Source: an uncultured Rhodospirillales bacterium (lineage in GTDB: Bacteria > Pseudomonadota > Alphaproteobacteria > ATCC43930 > CGMCC-115725). Taken from it: 64,000 bases of DNA. The notes beneath the pieces were generated by a model. It saw nothing but the letters and a program-made list of their open reading frames with translations. It was not told where the DNA came from and made no database searches. Below, one piece after another: positions 1 through 8,381 of the stretch (the stretch's first letter is position 1; every line of letters starts with the position of its first letter). A program made the translations under genes and the position numbers. The stretch is from NCBI GenBank assembly GCA_903822185.1, contig CAIJOA010000028.1, forward strand, positions 310,001 through 374,000, given 5' to 3'.

Positions 1-475
1 CGATCTCCGCTTCCCAATCGAGCTTTTGCGAATTGGCCGGGATGCGCGCATCGACGCCGGTGCCGATGACCGAGTGGGCGCTGGTCTTGATGAAGAACCA
101 GGGCAGCTTCGCCTTCTTCGGCTCGGGCTGTTCCTTGCCGCTGAGGCGCTTCTGGCGCTCGGCCATTTCCTTCATATGATCCCAGTAATTCGCGCCGGCG
201 CAGTAGATCGCGCCCGGATAGAGGATCGGCGCGAGCAGCGAGATATCGCTCAGCGCCTTGCCGTCGGTCGGCTTCGCCTTGTCGGCGGCGGCCTGGAGAC
301 GCGGATGCGCCTCGCCCCAATGTTGCAGCAGACCCAGAACCGAGGCGGCATCGATGCCTTTCGCGCCTTCGAACAAGGGCGTCGCCGGCAAGACGCGGTC
401 ATTGACGAGAATGCCAGGGCGCGCGATGCCGTTCTGGTCACGATAGCTCAACAGACGATATTCGGTTGTCATCAT
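1..475 (-). CDS. Fumarylacetoacetate hydrolase family protein (3' end beyond window)
   Basis: The minus strand is open from an ATG at 475 to the window edge, about 158 residues, so the C-terminal part is missing here. The N-terminus reads MMTTEYRLLSYRD and is followed by the segment IYCAGANYWDHMKEMAER, which resembles the start of the fumarylacetoacetate hydrolase (FAH) catalytic fold ('GxNYxDH'). Such enzymes hydrolyse C-C bonds of acylpyruvates or act as related hydratases or decarboxylases in aromatic catabolism; the substrate cannot be read from this part. A GGGAGGACA Shine-Dalgarno sits directly upstream of the tandem ATG codons at 475 and 472. The gene is divergent from the cupin gene at 701, with about 225 bases between them for shared promoters. 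Confidence 0.8.
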   Translation of the reverse strand, partial: MMTTEYRLLSYRDQNGIARPGILVNDRVLPATPLFEGAKGIDAASVLGLLQHWGEAHPRLQAAADKAKPTDGKALSDISLLAPILYPGAIYCAGANYWDHMKEMAERQKRLSGKEQPEPKKAKLPWFFIKTSAHSVIGTGVDARIPANSQKLDWEAEI

Positions 476-700
476 TGTCCTCCCGATTGATTGCTGGGCC
501 GCATTTTAGAGCGAGAATCGCAATAGTCTAACCCCCGATAACGTCGCCAAATGGCGGGATTCCCCTTCCGTATGAGTGGCTAACAATTAGGCGTTTCCAT
601 ATTGTAATAGACCACACGATTTGGTGTACTGACGGTAATCAAGGCTCGCATAATTTCCGTCCACTGTTTCGCGAGCGCGTGACTTGAAAGGGAGATTCCG

Positions 701-1639
701 ATGAAGCGCGACGTCACCATCATGAGCATTGCCGACATACCCCTGCGCATTCCCTCCGGCATCGGCCGCGAAGGCAGCAGCGGGAGCAAGGCGTTCCCGG
801 TCGATTCCGGCATTCCCGGCGTGCGTCTCGAATTCACCTGGCGCCGTTACGACAAGGGCTATGGCACGCCGCGCCATAGCCACATCTTCGACCAGTACCG
901 CTACACCATGAGCGGCCGCCGGATGATCAAAGATGGCTTCCTCAATCCCGGCGAAGTCGCGTTCTATCCGGAAGGCGTCTATTACGGCCCGCAGATGCAG
1001 GAAGAGGAATGCACCGGCTTAGGCCTCCAGTTCCAGGGCCTCACCGGCATCCGCTATCTCACCCATAAGGAACTAGGCGACGCGCGCAAGGAACTCTCGG
1101 CGCAGGGCGCGAGCTTCAAGGGCGGCGTCTATACCGTCGTGACGCCCGACGGCCGCAAGATCAACAAAGACTCCCACCTCGCCTGCACCGAATATGTCAC
1201 CGGCGAAAAGGTCGATTTCCCGAAGCCGCGTTTCGACAAGCCGATCGTGATGCAGCCGCAGGGCCATCCCTGGATCGGCGACCGCAAGTCCGCCGGCGTC
1301 GAGCATAAGCGCCTCGGCACGTTCGGCGGCTCGGGCATTCGTTTGATGAAAATGGCGCCTGGCTCGAAGATCGCCGCGCATCACGCGGAGGACGCCGAAA
1401 TCCGCTACGTCACCGACGGCTCGATCGAGTACGCCGGCAAGACCTGGCAGGGCGGCAAGACCGAAGATGAAGGCACCTATATGTATGTGCCGCACAATTC
1501 CGACGTTGGCGAGATCACGACCAAGACCGGTGCCACCTTCTATATCATCGAGCTGCCCATGCTGGCCGATATCGAAGCCAAGCGCATGCATCTCAATCAG
1601 GCGGTGAAGTCCACCCCCGAGATGGCAAGCGCGACCTAA
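701..1639 (+). CDS. Bicupin-domain protein of unknown function
   Basis: This 312-residue cytosolic protein has no signal peptide. The first half carries a cupin-like segment (TPRHSHIFDQYRY near residue 56, then GEVAFYPEGVYYGPQ), and the second half a second one (SKIAAHHAEDAEIRYVTDGSIEYAGKTW, then TYMYVPHNSD), so it is probably a double-stranded beta-helix bicupin. Histidines in both halves could bind a metal. Bicupins include dioxygenases, decarboxylases and sugar-binding proteins; nothing here picks one. The start is well supported by AAAGGGAG seven bases upstream of ATG. It is divergent from the FAH-family gene and followed by a strong hairpin terminator, so it is probably monocistronic. 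Its neighbours suggest a role in degrading a small organic acid, which is inference. Confidence 0.7.
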   Translation: MKRDVTIMSIADIPLRIPSGIGREGSSGSKAFPVDSGIPGVRLEFTWRRYDKGYGTPRHSHIFDQYRYTMSGRRMIKDGFLNPGEVAFYPEGVYYGPQMQEEECTGLGLQFQGLTGIRYLTHKELGDARKELSAQGASFKGGVYTVVTPDGRKINKDSHLACTEYVTGEKVDFPKPRFDKPIVMQPQGHPWIGDRKSAGVEHKRLGTFGGSGIRLMKMAPGSKIAAHHAEDAEIRYVTDGSIEYAGKTWQGGKTEDEGTYMYVPHNSDVGEITTKTGATFYIIELPMLADIEAKRMHLNQAVKSTPEMASAT

Positions 1640-1663
1640 GTCTTCATCGCACGTCGAGAAACA

Positions 1664-1706
1664 ACCCGGCCGCGCGTGGCTTAGAAGCCGCCGCGGCCGG
1701 TTCTTT
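1664..1706 (+). terminator. Rho-independent terminator-like hairpin after the cupin gene
   Basis: A perfect 9-bp GC-rich stem (CCGGCCGCG at 1666-1674 pairing with CGCGGCCGG at 1692-1700) encloses a 17-base loop and is followed by TTCTTTT. It lies 27 bases after the cupin stop codon and before the next ribosome binding site. Confidence 0.6.
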
Positions 1707-1765
1707 TCCAAGAAGAAAAACGATCGCAAAGCCCGCAATGGGCGGCGAGCATAAGGGAGAAGACG

Positions 1766-2791
1766 ATGACCTCAAGGATGACACTGTCCAGCTTCGCCGC
1801 CACCGCGGCGCTTTTCATCGCCGCCCCTGCTTATGCCGATGTCACGTTGACGATGAATATCGCGATGCCGCGCGCTTCGTCTTTCTATGTCGGTGTTCAG
1901 CAGCCTTGGGCGCAACTGGTCGAGGCCGAGTCCAAAGGCCGCATCAAGATCGTCATGCCAGCCGCATCGCTCGCGCCGCTCAGCCGGCAGTGGGAAATGG
2001 TCACGAGCGGCATCGCCGACATTGCAGAGACACCCAGCGAATATATTCGCGAACGCGTGAAGCTTCCCAACCTCGCCGAAACGCCGTTCATCGCGCCCAA
2101 CGGCGTCGCGGCGTCGGTGGCGATCTGGAAGACCTATGAGAAATTCTTCGCCGCGGCGAACGAATATAAAGGCGTGAAGCTGCTCGGCTTCTGGACCACC
2201 GGTGGCAACAATCTGCAGACCGTGAAACGGCCGGTGACCAAGATCGACGACTTCAAGGGTTTGAAGGTCTGGGTCGCAACGCCGAACATGGGCGCGGTGA
2301 TTTCGCATTTCGGCGCGACGCCCCTCCTCGGTCTCAGCATGTACGACGCGATGTCGGGCGGGATCGTCGATGGCGCTGTGGCCGGCAAAGGCGCGCTGAT
2401 CTCGTTTCAGTTGTCGCGCTACACCAAGGAAATCACTTATTTCCCCGGCCAGCTCGGCTACACGCTGGAATCGTTTTTCATGAACGAGAAGAAATACAAC
2501 AGCCTCGATCCCGAAGACCGCGCCGTGATCGATAAATTCTCCGGCGAATATTTCGCGCAGATGGCGGGGCAAGGTTTTGTCGATCAGGACAACTTGGCCG
2601 ACCCACTGATCAAGGAAAACAACATCAATACCCGCGTCGCAGATCCGACGTTGATGAAGCTGCTGACCGACAAAGTCAGCTTTTACAAAGAGAACTGGAT
2701 GGCCGACGCCAAAGCGCGCGCTGTCGATGCCCAGGCCGCCTATGACTATTACGTCAAGACGGCAGCAGAATCCGCGTCGCTGATGAAATAA
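1766..2791 (+). CDS. TRAP transporter solute-binding protein (DctP family), orphan
   Basis: This 341-residue protein begins with a Sec signal peptide (MTSRMTLSSFAATAALFIAA, predicted cleavage after PAYA at residue 24). The mature part has features of DctP/TAXI-type binding proteins of tripartite ATP-independent periplasmic transporters: an early QPWAQLVEAESKGRIKI segment, the WEMVTSGIADI segment, and the central FKGLKVWVATPNMGAVISHFGATPL block with the usual 'G.K.R...' and 'lGA.p' layout. Such proteins bind carboxylates in the periplasm and hand them to a DctQ/DctM membrane pair. No DctQ or DctM gene is adjacent, so it must work with a distant permease or act as a sensor. GGGAGAAGACG precedes the ATG. 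The next gene is on the opposite strand and convergent. Confidence 0.82.
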   Translation: MTSRMTLSSFAATAALFIAAPAYADVTLTMNIAMPRASSFYVGVQQPWAQLVEAESKGRIKIVMPAASLAPLSRQWEMVTSGIADIAETPSEYIRERVKLPNLAETPFIAPNGVAASVAIWKTYEKFFAAANEYKGVKLLGFWTTGGNNLQTVKRPVTKIDDFKGLKVWVATPNMGAVISHFGATPLLGLSMYDAMSGGIVDGAVAGKGALISFQLSRYTKEITYFPGQLGYTLESFFMNEKKYNSLDPEDRAVIDKFSGEYFAQMAGQGFVDQDNLADPLIKENNINTRVADPTLMKLLTDKVSFYKENWMADAKARAVDAQAAYDYYVKTAAESASLMK

Positions 2792-2812
2792 GAAAAGGTC
2801 GCCGTTGCCGGG

Positions 2813-3823
2813 TTATTTGCCTGGCAACGCGATGACCACGCGCTTATCGATCATATCGTCGATCTTCGGCGTGCCTTTGAGAAGATTCTGGCCGACGAAC
2901 CAATCGATCTGCTTTTGCATGTCGGCAAGATCGAGCCGGCCTTGCGGATCGATATAGGCAATCGCCTGGTGGATGCGTTCCGCCGGCTGCTCCAAATATT
3001 TGGCCATGATCGCCAGGATGTCGTTCGCCTCGGGACCATCGCGGCGTTTGTCGTCAGGCCCGCCGAACGCGTCGTGATACTCCTGCGCGCCTTTGCGGAA
3101 GGCCTTGAGGAACCGCGCGATCATGTCCTGACGTTCGTTATCGACCTTGGTCGAAACGAAGATCGCGCCGATCTGCCAAGGCGTCTCGTCGCCGACCCAG
3201 CCGAGCCGCCGCACATCGCCGCGCGCCACCGGCGCCAGCGACGGCGTCCCCGCAAGGATCGTCAGGTCGGCCTGTCCACCGGCAACCGCCGAAATCTGAT
3301 TCGAGATCGATTGCAGCGGCAGCACGCGGATGGTGCTGAGATCGATCTTATATTTCGCCGCGATCAGCGTGAGGCTGTAATGCGAGCCCGAACCAACCTG
3401 CGCCACCGCGACGGAGTGACCGCCGATATCTTTGAACGACTTCAGCCCGCCATCGTAGGCCTGATTGGAGACCAGCACCGCCAGCGTCTGATAGCCGGGG
3501 AATTCGCGCGATTGCCCGCCGATCAGCTTGAGCGCTCCTTGCGCGCCGAGGCTGAACATGCCCGCCGAGGTGCCGATCGATCCGACATCGATGCCCCCGG
3601 CGACGGCAGCGACCGCGATCGGTTGCGCCGCCTCGAAGAACATCAATTCGGGATTGAGTCCCTGCTCGGTGAAATAGCCTTTCTCTTTGGCGATAAAGAT
3701 CGCCGTCGAGCCCGCCGACTTCAACATCCCGACCTTGATGTCTTCCGCCGAAGCCGGACGCACGATCACCGCCGACAGGACGGCGATCGCGGCGACAAGC
3801 ACGTATCGCGATGAGAAAGGCAT
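2813..3823 (-). CDS. ABC transporter substrate-binding protein (NMT1/SsuA-like), orphan
   Basis: This 336-residue protein has a signal peptide of about 26 residues (ending RPASA|ED) and the typical start of NMT1/THI5-like binding proteins: IKVGMLKSAGSTAIFIAKEKGYFTEQGL. Later segments such as GIDVGSIGTSAGMF and the VAVAQVGSGSHYS block fit family members that bind nitrilotriacetate-, sulfonate- or aromatic-type ligands. It starts 9 bases after the stop of the upstream ThDP-dependent enzyme, so the two are almost certainly one transcription unit. No permease or ATPase gene is nearby. The pairing with a 2-oxoacid decarboxylase-like enzyme suggests that the ligand is the enzyme's substrate or a precursor; this is inference. 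Confidence 0.82.
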   Translation of the reverse strand: MPFSSRYVLVAAIAVLSAVIVRPASAEDIKVGMLKSAGSTAIFIAKEKGYFTEQGLNPELMFFEAAQPIAVAAVAGGIDVGSIGTSAGMFSLGAQGALKLIGGQSREFPGYQTLAVLVSNQAYDGGLKSFKDIGGHSVAVAQVGSGSHYSLTLIAAKYKIDLSTIRVLPLQSISNQISAVAGGQADLTILAGTPSLAPVARGDVRRLGWVGDETPWQIGAIFVSTKVDNERQDMIARFLKAFRKGAQEYHDAFGGPDDKRRDGPEANDILAIMAKYLEQPAERIHQAIAYIDPQGRLDLADMQKQIDWFVGQNLLKGTPKIDDMIDKRVVIALPGK

Positions 3824-3832
3824 TCCCGGTCC

Positions 3833-5656
3833 CTAGTCTTTGATGCCGCGCGGCACGTTGGAAGACGCGCCGGCGTCGTAACCACCCGCGACCCGGACAT
3901 CGACCACGACGAGCTTGCCGCTATCGACCGCGGCAATCGCTTCTTTGAGTTTGGCTTCAAGGTCGGCAAGCTTATCGACCGGGCCGATACCGACGGCACC
4001 CTGTGCACGCGCAAGTCCGGCGAGGTCGATATCGGGTTCGATCATCTGCTGGCCGATCCACTTATTGGCGACCGGCCGTTCGCGTTCTTTTGCAACACGC
4101 TCTTGATGAAGCTCGTCGTTATAGAAAGAGCGGTTGTTGCAGATGATGACAAGCAGCGGCACTTTGTAATGAACGCCGGTCCAGATCGCCGGATTGCCCA
4201 TCATGAAATCGCCATCGCCCAACACCGCGATCGGCAGACGGCCGCTGTCTTTGAGCGCCAGCGCCATGCCGACCGAGGTACCCGGCCCCGAACCCACGCC
4301 ACCACCACCATCGGTGCCGAGGATGTCGAGCGGATCATTCGAGGGCCAGAAATGGCCGTGCCATGAGAGCGAGTGACGCAGCAGGCTGGTCTTGCGGCCT
4401 GCAGTAACGCGCTGCAACGCTTTCGCCAGCAACGGCACGTAGATCGTGCTAGAGCCATCGGAGTCCGGAATCGGCGGCACGACGAACGGCTTGCGGTCTG
4501 GCCAGGCTTTCGCCTTACGCGCACCCAGCTTCTTCACCGCGTCGAGCAGCGCGGTAACGGTGGCATCGGCTTCGGCCGCGACATACACATCGGCAGTGGG
4601 CAGCACATGATATTCCATGCCCCAACCGTGATGCGAATATTGATCGACCGAAACGCGGATTATCTTGTTCTTCGGTGCCTCTTTCTTCCACACGCTGAGC
4701 AACGCGCCGCCCAGATCGACCCAATCGAGCGACAGCACGACGTCGGCGCTGCGGATCAGCGCATTCGCCTCAGCCGAAATCTGGCCCATCGAGGGCGCAC
4801 CCATCTGCGGATGATCGCTGGGGAATGCGCTGGCGTTCTTCATCTCGGTCAGCACGACCGCACCCAACGCCTCGACCAACGCAATACGCTCTGCCCAGCC
4901 CTTCTCGCTGCGCGAGAAGCGGCCCATCAAGATCAACGGGCGTTCGGCCCCATGCAACATCGCGGCGATTTCTTCGGCCTGCGCCGCGGACGGTCCGACA
5001 GGCGCCGGCGCCTTGAAGCGTGCGGGATTGGGCAACGCCGGCAAGTTCTCGATCTTGCGTTCCTGCAGGTCCGCATCGAAACAGACATAGGTCGGGCCTT
5101 GCGGCGCGGTGGTCGAAATCTGCTTGGCGCGCAGCATCGCGTCGGGAATCGCCTCGACCGACGCCGGCTGGTCATCCCATTTGATGAAGTGGCGGATCAA
5201 CGCCGCCTGATCTTTGACCGTGTGAATCCAATCGATCCAGGGACGGCGCTTTTGTGAATCGACCGGGCCGGTCGCACCGAACAGCAACAACGGCGCGCGG
5301 TCCATCCAGGCGTTGAACACGCCCATCGAGCCGTGCAGCAGCCCGACATTGCTATGAACGATCGCGCCCATCGGCTTGCCGGTGATCTTGGCCCATCCAT
5401 GGGCGACCGCGACGGCCGCTTCTTCATGGAGGCACAACAGCATCTGCGGCTTCTCATTGCCGAGACGATTGACCAGGCTGTCATGGATGCCGCGATATGA
5501 CGCACCGGGATTGAGCGCGAGATATTCGATATCCAGCGCGCGCATCATGTCGGCGACGACGTCGCTCCCCCAAAGGCTTTTGCCTTCCGACGGCAGTGGG
5601 CGTTCAATGCCCTGAGGCTCGTTGGCTAAATTCCGTCCCGAATTATCGCTCGACAT
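3833..5656 (-). CDS. Thiamine-diphosphate-dependent enzyme (acetolactate synthase / benzoylformate decarboxylase type)
   Basis: The protein has 607 residues and the three-domain layout of the pyruvate-oxidase superfamily. The N-terminal PYR domain has the activating glutamate in LHEE (residue 78 or 79). A central domain (about 215-375) has the SLDW segment. The C-terminal PP domain holds the ThDP-Mg motif, GDG at 480-482 and NN at 507-508, which match the GDG-X24-27-NN consensus. It could be a 2-oxoacid decarboxylase, carboligase or ALS-like enzyme. It is not clearly a biosynthetic IlvB: no IlvH partner follows. The start has a perfect GGGAGGGAAT ribosome binding site. It is co-transcribed with the binding-protein gene 9 bases downstream, and a palindromic repeat lies just upstream. 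Confidence 0.85.
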   Translation of the reverse strand: MSSDNSGRNLANEPQGIERPLPSEGKSLWGSDVVADMMRALDIEYLALNPGASYRGIHDSLVNRLGNEKPQMLLCLHEEAAVAVAHGWAKITGKPMGAIVHSNVGLLHGSMGVFNAWMDRAPLLLFGATGPVDSQKRRPWIDWIHTVKDQAALIRHFIKWDDQPASVEAIPDAMLRAKQISTTAPQGPTYVCFDADLQERKIENLPALPNPARFKAPAPVGPSAAQAEEIAAMLHGAERPLILMGRFSRSEKGWAERIALVEALGAVVLTEMKNASAFPSDHPQMGAPSMGQISAEANALIRSADVVLSLDWVDLGGALLSVWKKEAPKNKIIRVSVDQYSHHGWGMEYHVLPTADVYVAAEADATVTALLDAVKKLGARKAKAWPDRKPFVVPPIPDSDGSSTIYVPLLAKALQRVTAGRKTSLLRHSLSWHGHFWPSNDPLDILGTDGGGGVGSGPGTSVGMALALKDSGRLPIAVLGDGDFMMGNPAIWTGVHYKVPLLVIICNNRSFYNDELHQERVAKERERPVANKWIGQQMIEPDIDLAGLARAQGAVGIGPVDKLADLEAKLKEAIAAVDSGKLVVVDVRVAGGYDAGASSNVPRGIKD

Positions 5657-5688
5657 ATTCCCTCCCTAAATCCCCGTTCTCTCATTTT

Positions 5689-5752
5689 CGTCACCCCCGG
5701 GCTTGACCCGGGGGTCCATCAATGGATTGCCGGGTCAAGCCCGGCAATGACG
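5689..5752. repeat. Palindromic repeat, copy 1 (CGTCA...TGACG family, GGGCTTGACCC subtype)
   Basis: A 64-base element bounded by CGTCA and TGACG. It contains two hairpins, one around CCCCCGGGCTTGACCCGGGGG and one around GCCGGGTCAAGCCCGGC, joined by a CCAT...ATGG linker. It differs at only about 2 positions from the copy at 34834-34897. It is intergenic, between the ThDP enzyme and the esterase. Confidence 0.9.
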
Positions 5753-5851
5753 AAAAGAAAGGAGCAACATCGTGCTCATTAATGGACTAGGGCCAGATGT
5801 AGCATGGCCGGCGCGATGCCGAAAGCAGGACGGTCCAGGCGGCCCGGCGGT

Positions 5852-6676
5852 CTAGGCGGTATGTCGCTGGACGAAATCGACGATGAGATCGAGCGCGCGA
5901 ACCGCGTCCGGCGCCTTGGGGTCAATGCCGACGAAAGCGTGCGGCTGACCTTCGAATTTGTGATATTCCAAAGCGCCGCCCGCCGCGCGATAAGCCGCAA
6001 CAAAGCGTTCCGGCATCTCCGGCGTCATGTTCTCGTCTTTGGTCCCCTGCAGCAGCAAAGCGGGCGGCAATTGTTTCGCCTCGCCGCGTTCGAGGATCAG
6101 CGTCGGATTGGCATCTTCCATCGCCACCACATCCGGCCAGAACGCATCGTGCGCCGCCACGAGCCGGTCCAGCCCTTTCGTCTCGGCCATACGATAACGC
6201 GCCAAAGGATCGTTGATCGCCCAGCATTGCAGGATGAAGGCGAGGCTCGCATCGTCATTGCCCGCCAGCGGATGAGTGCTGTAACGCGTATCGCCGGGAC
6301 GCAAAGCCGAGAGCATAATCTGATGTGCGCCGCTCGATGTCCCCGCGCCGCCGATCTTCGCCGGATCGACCGCGTAATGGCCGGCATTCTGCTTAAGCCA
6401 GCGCACGGCAAAATTGATATCTTGGATCGAACCCGGATATTGCGCTTCGGGCGGCATGCGAAAATCGATCGCCATGACGACAACACCGGAAGCGGCGAGC
6501 CGCAGATGGATCGGCTCGTTCACCAGGCGGTCGCCGCTGGTCCAGGCACCGCCATGAACCTCGACCACCGCCGGAAACGGACCTTCGCCAAGCGGCTTGT
6601 ACATTCGCGCCAGCAAAGGCTTGCCGTCGTGATGGAGGAATTCGATGTCGGAAATGGCGATGTCGTATGTTTGCAT
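5852..6676 (-). CDS. Alpha/beta hydrolase, carboxylesterase/lipase-like (hormone-sensitive lipase-related)
   Basis: With the ATG at 6676 the protein has 274 residues. It shows an oxyanion-hole HGGAW motif (about residues 41-45), the nucleophile elbow GTSSG with Ser114, an acid-residue candidate Asp214 in GTKDEN, and His246 in GQPHAF, which completes a Ser-Asp-His triad. There is no signal peptide, so it is probably cytosolic and acts on small esters or similar bonds; the substrate is unknown. An in-frame GTG at 6694 would add six residues; neither start has a strong ribosome binding site. The gene lies about 40 bases after the methyltransferase ORF on the same strand and may be co-transcribed with it. 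Confidence 0.83.
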   Translation of the reverse strand: MQTYDIAISDIEFLHHDGKPLLARMYKPLGEGPFPAVVEVHGGAWTSGDRLVNEPIHLRLAASGVVVMAIDFRMPPEAQYPGSIQDINFAVRWLKQNAGHYAVDPAKIGGAGTSSGAHQIMLSALRPGDTRYSTHPLAGNDDASLAFILQCWAINDPLARYRMAETKGLDRLVAAHDAFWPDVVAMEDANPTLILERGEAKQLPPALLLQGTKDENMTPEMPERFVAAYRAAGGALEYHKFEGQPHAFVGIDPKAPDAVRALDLIVDFVQRHTA

Positions 6677-6716
6677 GATGTCTTTATAAGTCACCGACGG
6701 TGCTTGCTCCAGCCGC

Positions 6717-8381
6717 CTATCCGGCTTTCTGCACCCAGAATTGGTACATATTGCGGAAGGTCAGCGGATTTTCCGTCTCAAACTGATGCCAATCGGCGAG
6801 ATCTGTCATCGCCGCGTCCGACGGAAAACGTTCCTGATAAAGACGAGCGGCGCGCGGATCGAGATCGAAGCCGAGGAACGTCAGATCGTTCGCCGCGAGG
6901 AAATCCGCGATCCGCGGCACCGTCAACCGATGTTCCTGAACATGAAACAACAGATCACGGCATGCGCTCGTGCTGAAAAAATCCCCGACCTTGGTGATCG
7001 GCGCAAACGGCACATCGTCACCGGCGGCGATCATCGCCTGACGCGCGTGGCGAATGTCGTCGGCTCCATCCCCGAAACCGTTCTGCGCAATGAAGTCGCG
7101 CGCCGCGACGACGTCCTGCCTTGCCAATTCGCTGTAAAGCCCAACCCACATCACGCCGCCCGGTCGCAATATCGACAACAACACTTGCCATCCGGCCATC
7201 GGATCGGCCAGATGGTGCAGCACACCACTGGATTCGATGACATCGAAACGACGATCGAGCGATCCCATCTCGAGAATATCGGCTTGCACATATTCGATCG
7301 TCTTAAGACCAAGCGCGTCGCCCTGCCGCTTGGCGTAAGCAAGGCTCGCGCGGCTGAGATCGACCGCGAGCATCTTCGCTTCGGGAAAGAGCCTCGCCGT
7401 TTCGATGGCGTGTTGCCCCGTACCGCAGCCGGCGATCAGCATATCGATCGCCCCGCCTTTGCCGTTCGGACGATAGGGCGCGAGCGGCAATTGCTTGGTG
7501 ATGAAGCTGTCGAAGCTCATTCCACCACCGGCCGGCAGCGTCTTCACCCAGCGCGGGTAAGGATTTTCCTCATATTGCTGCTGCACTGCGCGCGAGGTCG
7601 GATCGGCGATCGCGGTCAGGGCCGGAAGCGAATCTTGCAGAAGACGCTCTTCCGCCGGCTCGCGCACTTGCTGCACCAGAATCGACCGCACCGGCGCGGG
7701 CCAATCGCGCGTAAGAAGACGTTCCACATTCGGCAAAGTGTGGAGCGGGAAGTAGGCCGCAACCGAAATCAGCGACAGAGGTTCGGTCGGTGAACCAGCA
7801 TCGAGTGCCGCGATCAGTTCATCGCGAAGCTGCTGTGCGTCAGCCCACTCGGCCGTATCGCAGGCCCAGACATATTCATTGATGAAGCACTGCCGCGCCA
7901 ACGCGCAGGCAAACCCCATACCGTCATTCCCGCGAAAGCGGGAATCCAGCGGTGGTTCGATGGATTCCCGCTTTCGCGGGAATGACGAGGAGAGAAGATC
8001 GGCGCGTGCCGCAGTCAGCAATGTTTCAAGTGACCGATCCGCCACAATGACGTTTTCGAGCAGCGCCACCATCAACGGATCGATCTGCAATAAGGCCGGG
8101 TTGCCTTCTCTCAATAACCGGATCGCGACGCCAGCGAGATCCTGTGGCCTTCCCCAACCCTCTGCCAAAGCGCGCGCGACAAGCGGCCGTAGGGCAGGAT
8201 CATGACTGCCGTCGCGCACGTCCTTCAACGCGCGCGCCAGGAGGCTTTTGAGTTCCGCCGTCTCGCTTAATCCAAACGCGCGCCGCGCGATCTCCAATGC
8301 CTTCGCGGCGTCACCATTCGCCAGCAACGCGGCAGCCCAGTTATGCAGCATCCCGACATCGCCGGGCCGCGGCTTGGGCAT
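6717..8381 (-). CDS. TPR-containing class I SAM-dependent methyltransferase (C-terminal part of a probably split gene)
   Basis: This 554-residue ORF starts inside a TPR-like helical repeat (GMLHNWAAALLANGDAAKALEIARRAF). A spacer follows, then a Rossmann-type methyltransferase domain with the SAM motif I IAGCGTGQHA near residue 313, the VDLSRASL acidic loop and IESSGVLHHLADP. A short NPYPRW motif upstream of the domain is typical of large bacterial TPR-methyltransferases of unknown substrate. Residues around 131-152 (SFPRKRES...DSRFRGND) are the translation of an inserted palindromic repeat. The ORF overlaps the upstream TPR ORF by 41 bases in another frame, and both contain parts of one TPR array. 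I therefore infer a frameshift (real or a sequencing error) in an originally single gene. Confidence 0.75.
   Translation of the reverse strand: MPKPRPGDVGMLHNWAAALLANGDAAKALEIARRAFGLSETAELKSLLARALKDVRDGSHDPALRPLVARALAEGWGRPQDLAGVAIRLLREGNPALLQIDPLMVALLENVIVADRSLETLLTAARADLLSSSFPRKRESIEPPLDSRFRGNDGMGFACALARQCFINEYVWACDTAEWADAQQLRDELIAALDAGSPTEPLSLISVAAYFPLHTLPNVERLLTRDWPAPVRSILVQQVREPAEERLLQDSLPALTAIADPTSRAVQQQYEENPYPRWVKTLPAGGGMSFDSFITKQLPLAPYRPNGKGGAIDMLIAGCGTGQHAIETARLFPEAKMLAVDLSRASLAYAKRQGDALGLKTIEYVQADILEMGSLDRRFDVIESSGVLHHLADPMAGWQVLLSILRPGGVMWVGLYSELARQDVVAARDFIAQNGFGDGADDIRHARQAMIAAGDDVPFAPITKVGDFFSTSACRDLLFHVQEHRLTVPRIADFLAANDLTFLGFDLDPRAARLYQERFPSDAAMTDLADWHQFETENPLTFRNMYQFWVQKAG
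7922..7987. repeat. Palindromic repeat, copy 2, inserted in frame inside the methyltransferase gene
   Basis: A 66-base element bounded by CGTCA and TGACG with arms TTCCCGCGAAAGCGGGAATCCA and TGGATTCCCGCTTTCGCGGGAA around a short centre. Sixty-six bases are 22 codons, so the host reading frame is kept. On the coding (minus) strand it encodes the well-known SFPRKRES / DSRFRGND peptide. Confidence 0.92.

Noticed and set aside
26-490. A 154-residue plus-strand frame at the window start
   Set aside because: Antisense to the FAH-family gene, which has a ribosome binding site and recognisable motifs.
5804-6976. A 390-residue open frame on the plus strand over the esterase and methyltransferase genes
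   Set aside because: Runs antisense across two clear minus-strand genes with catalytic motifs; no domain is visible in it.
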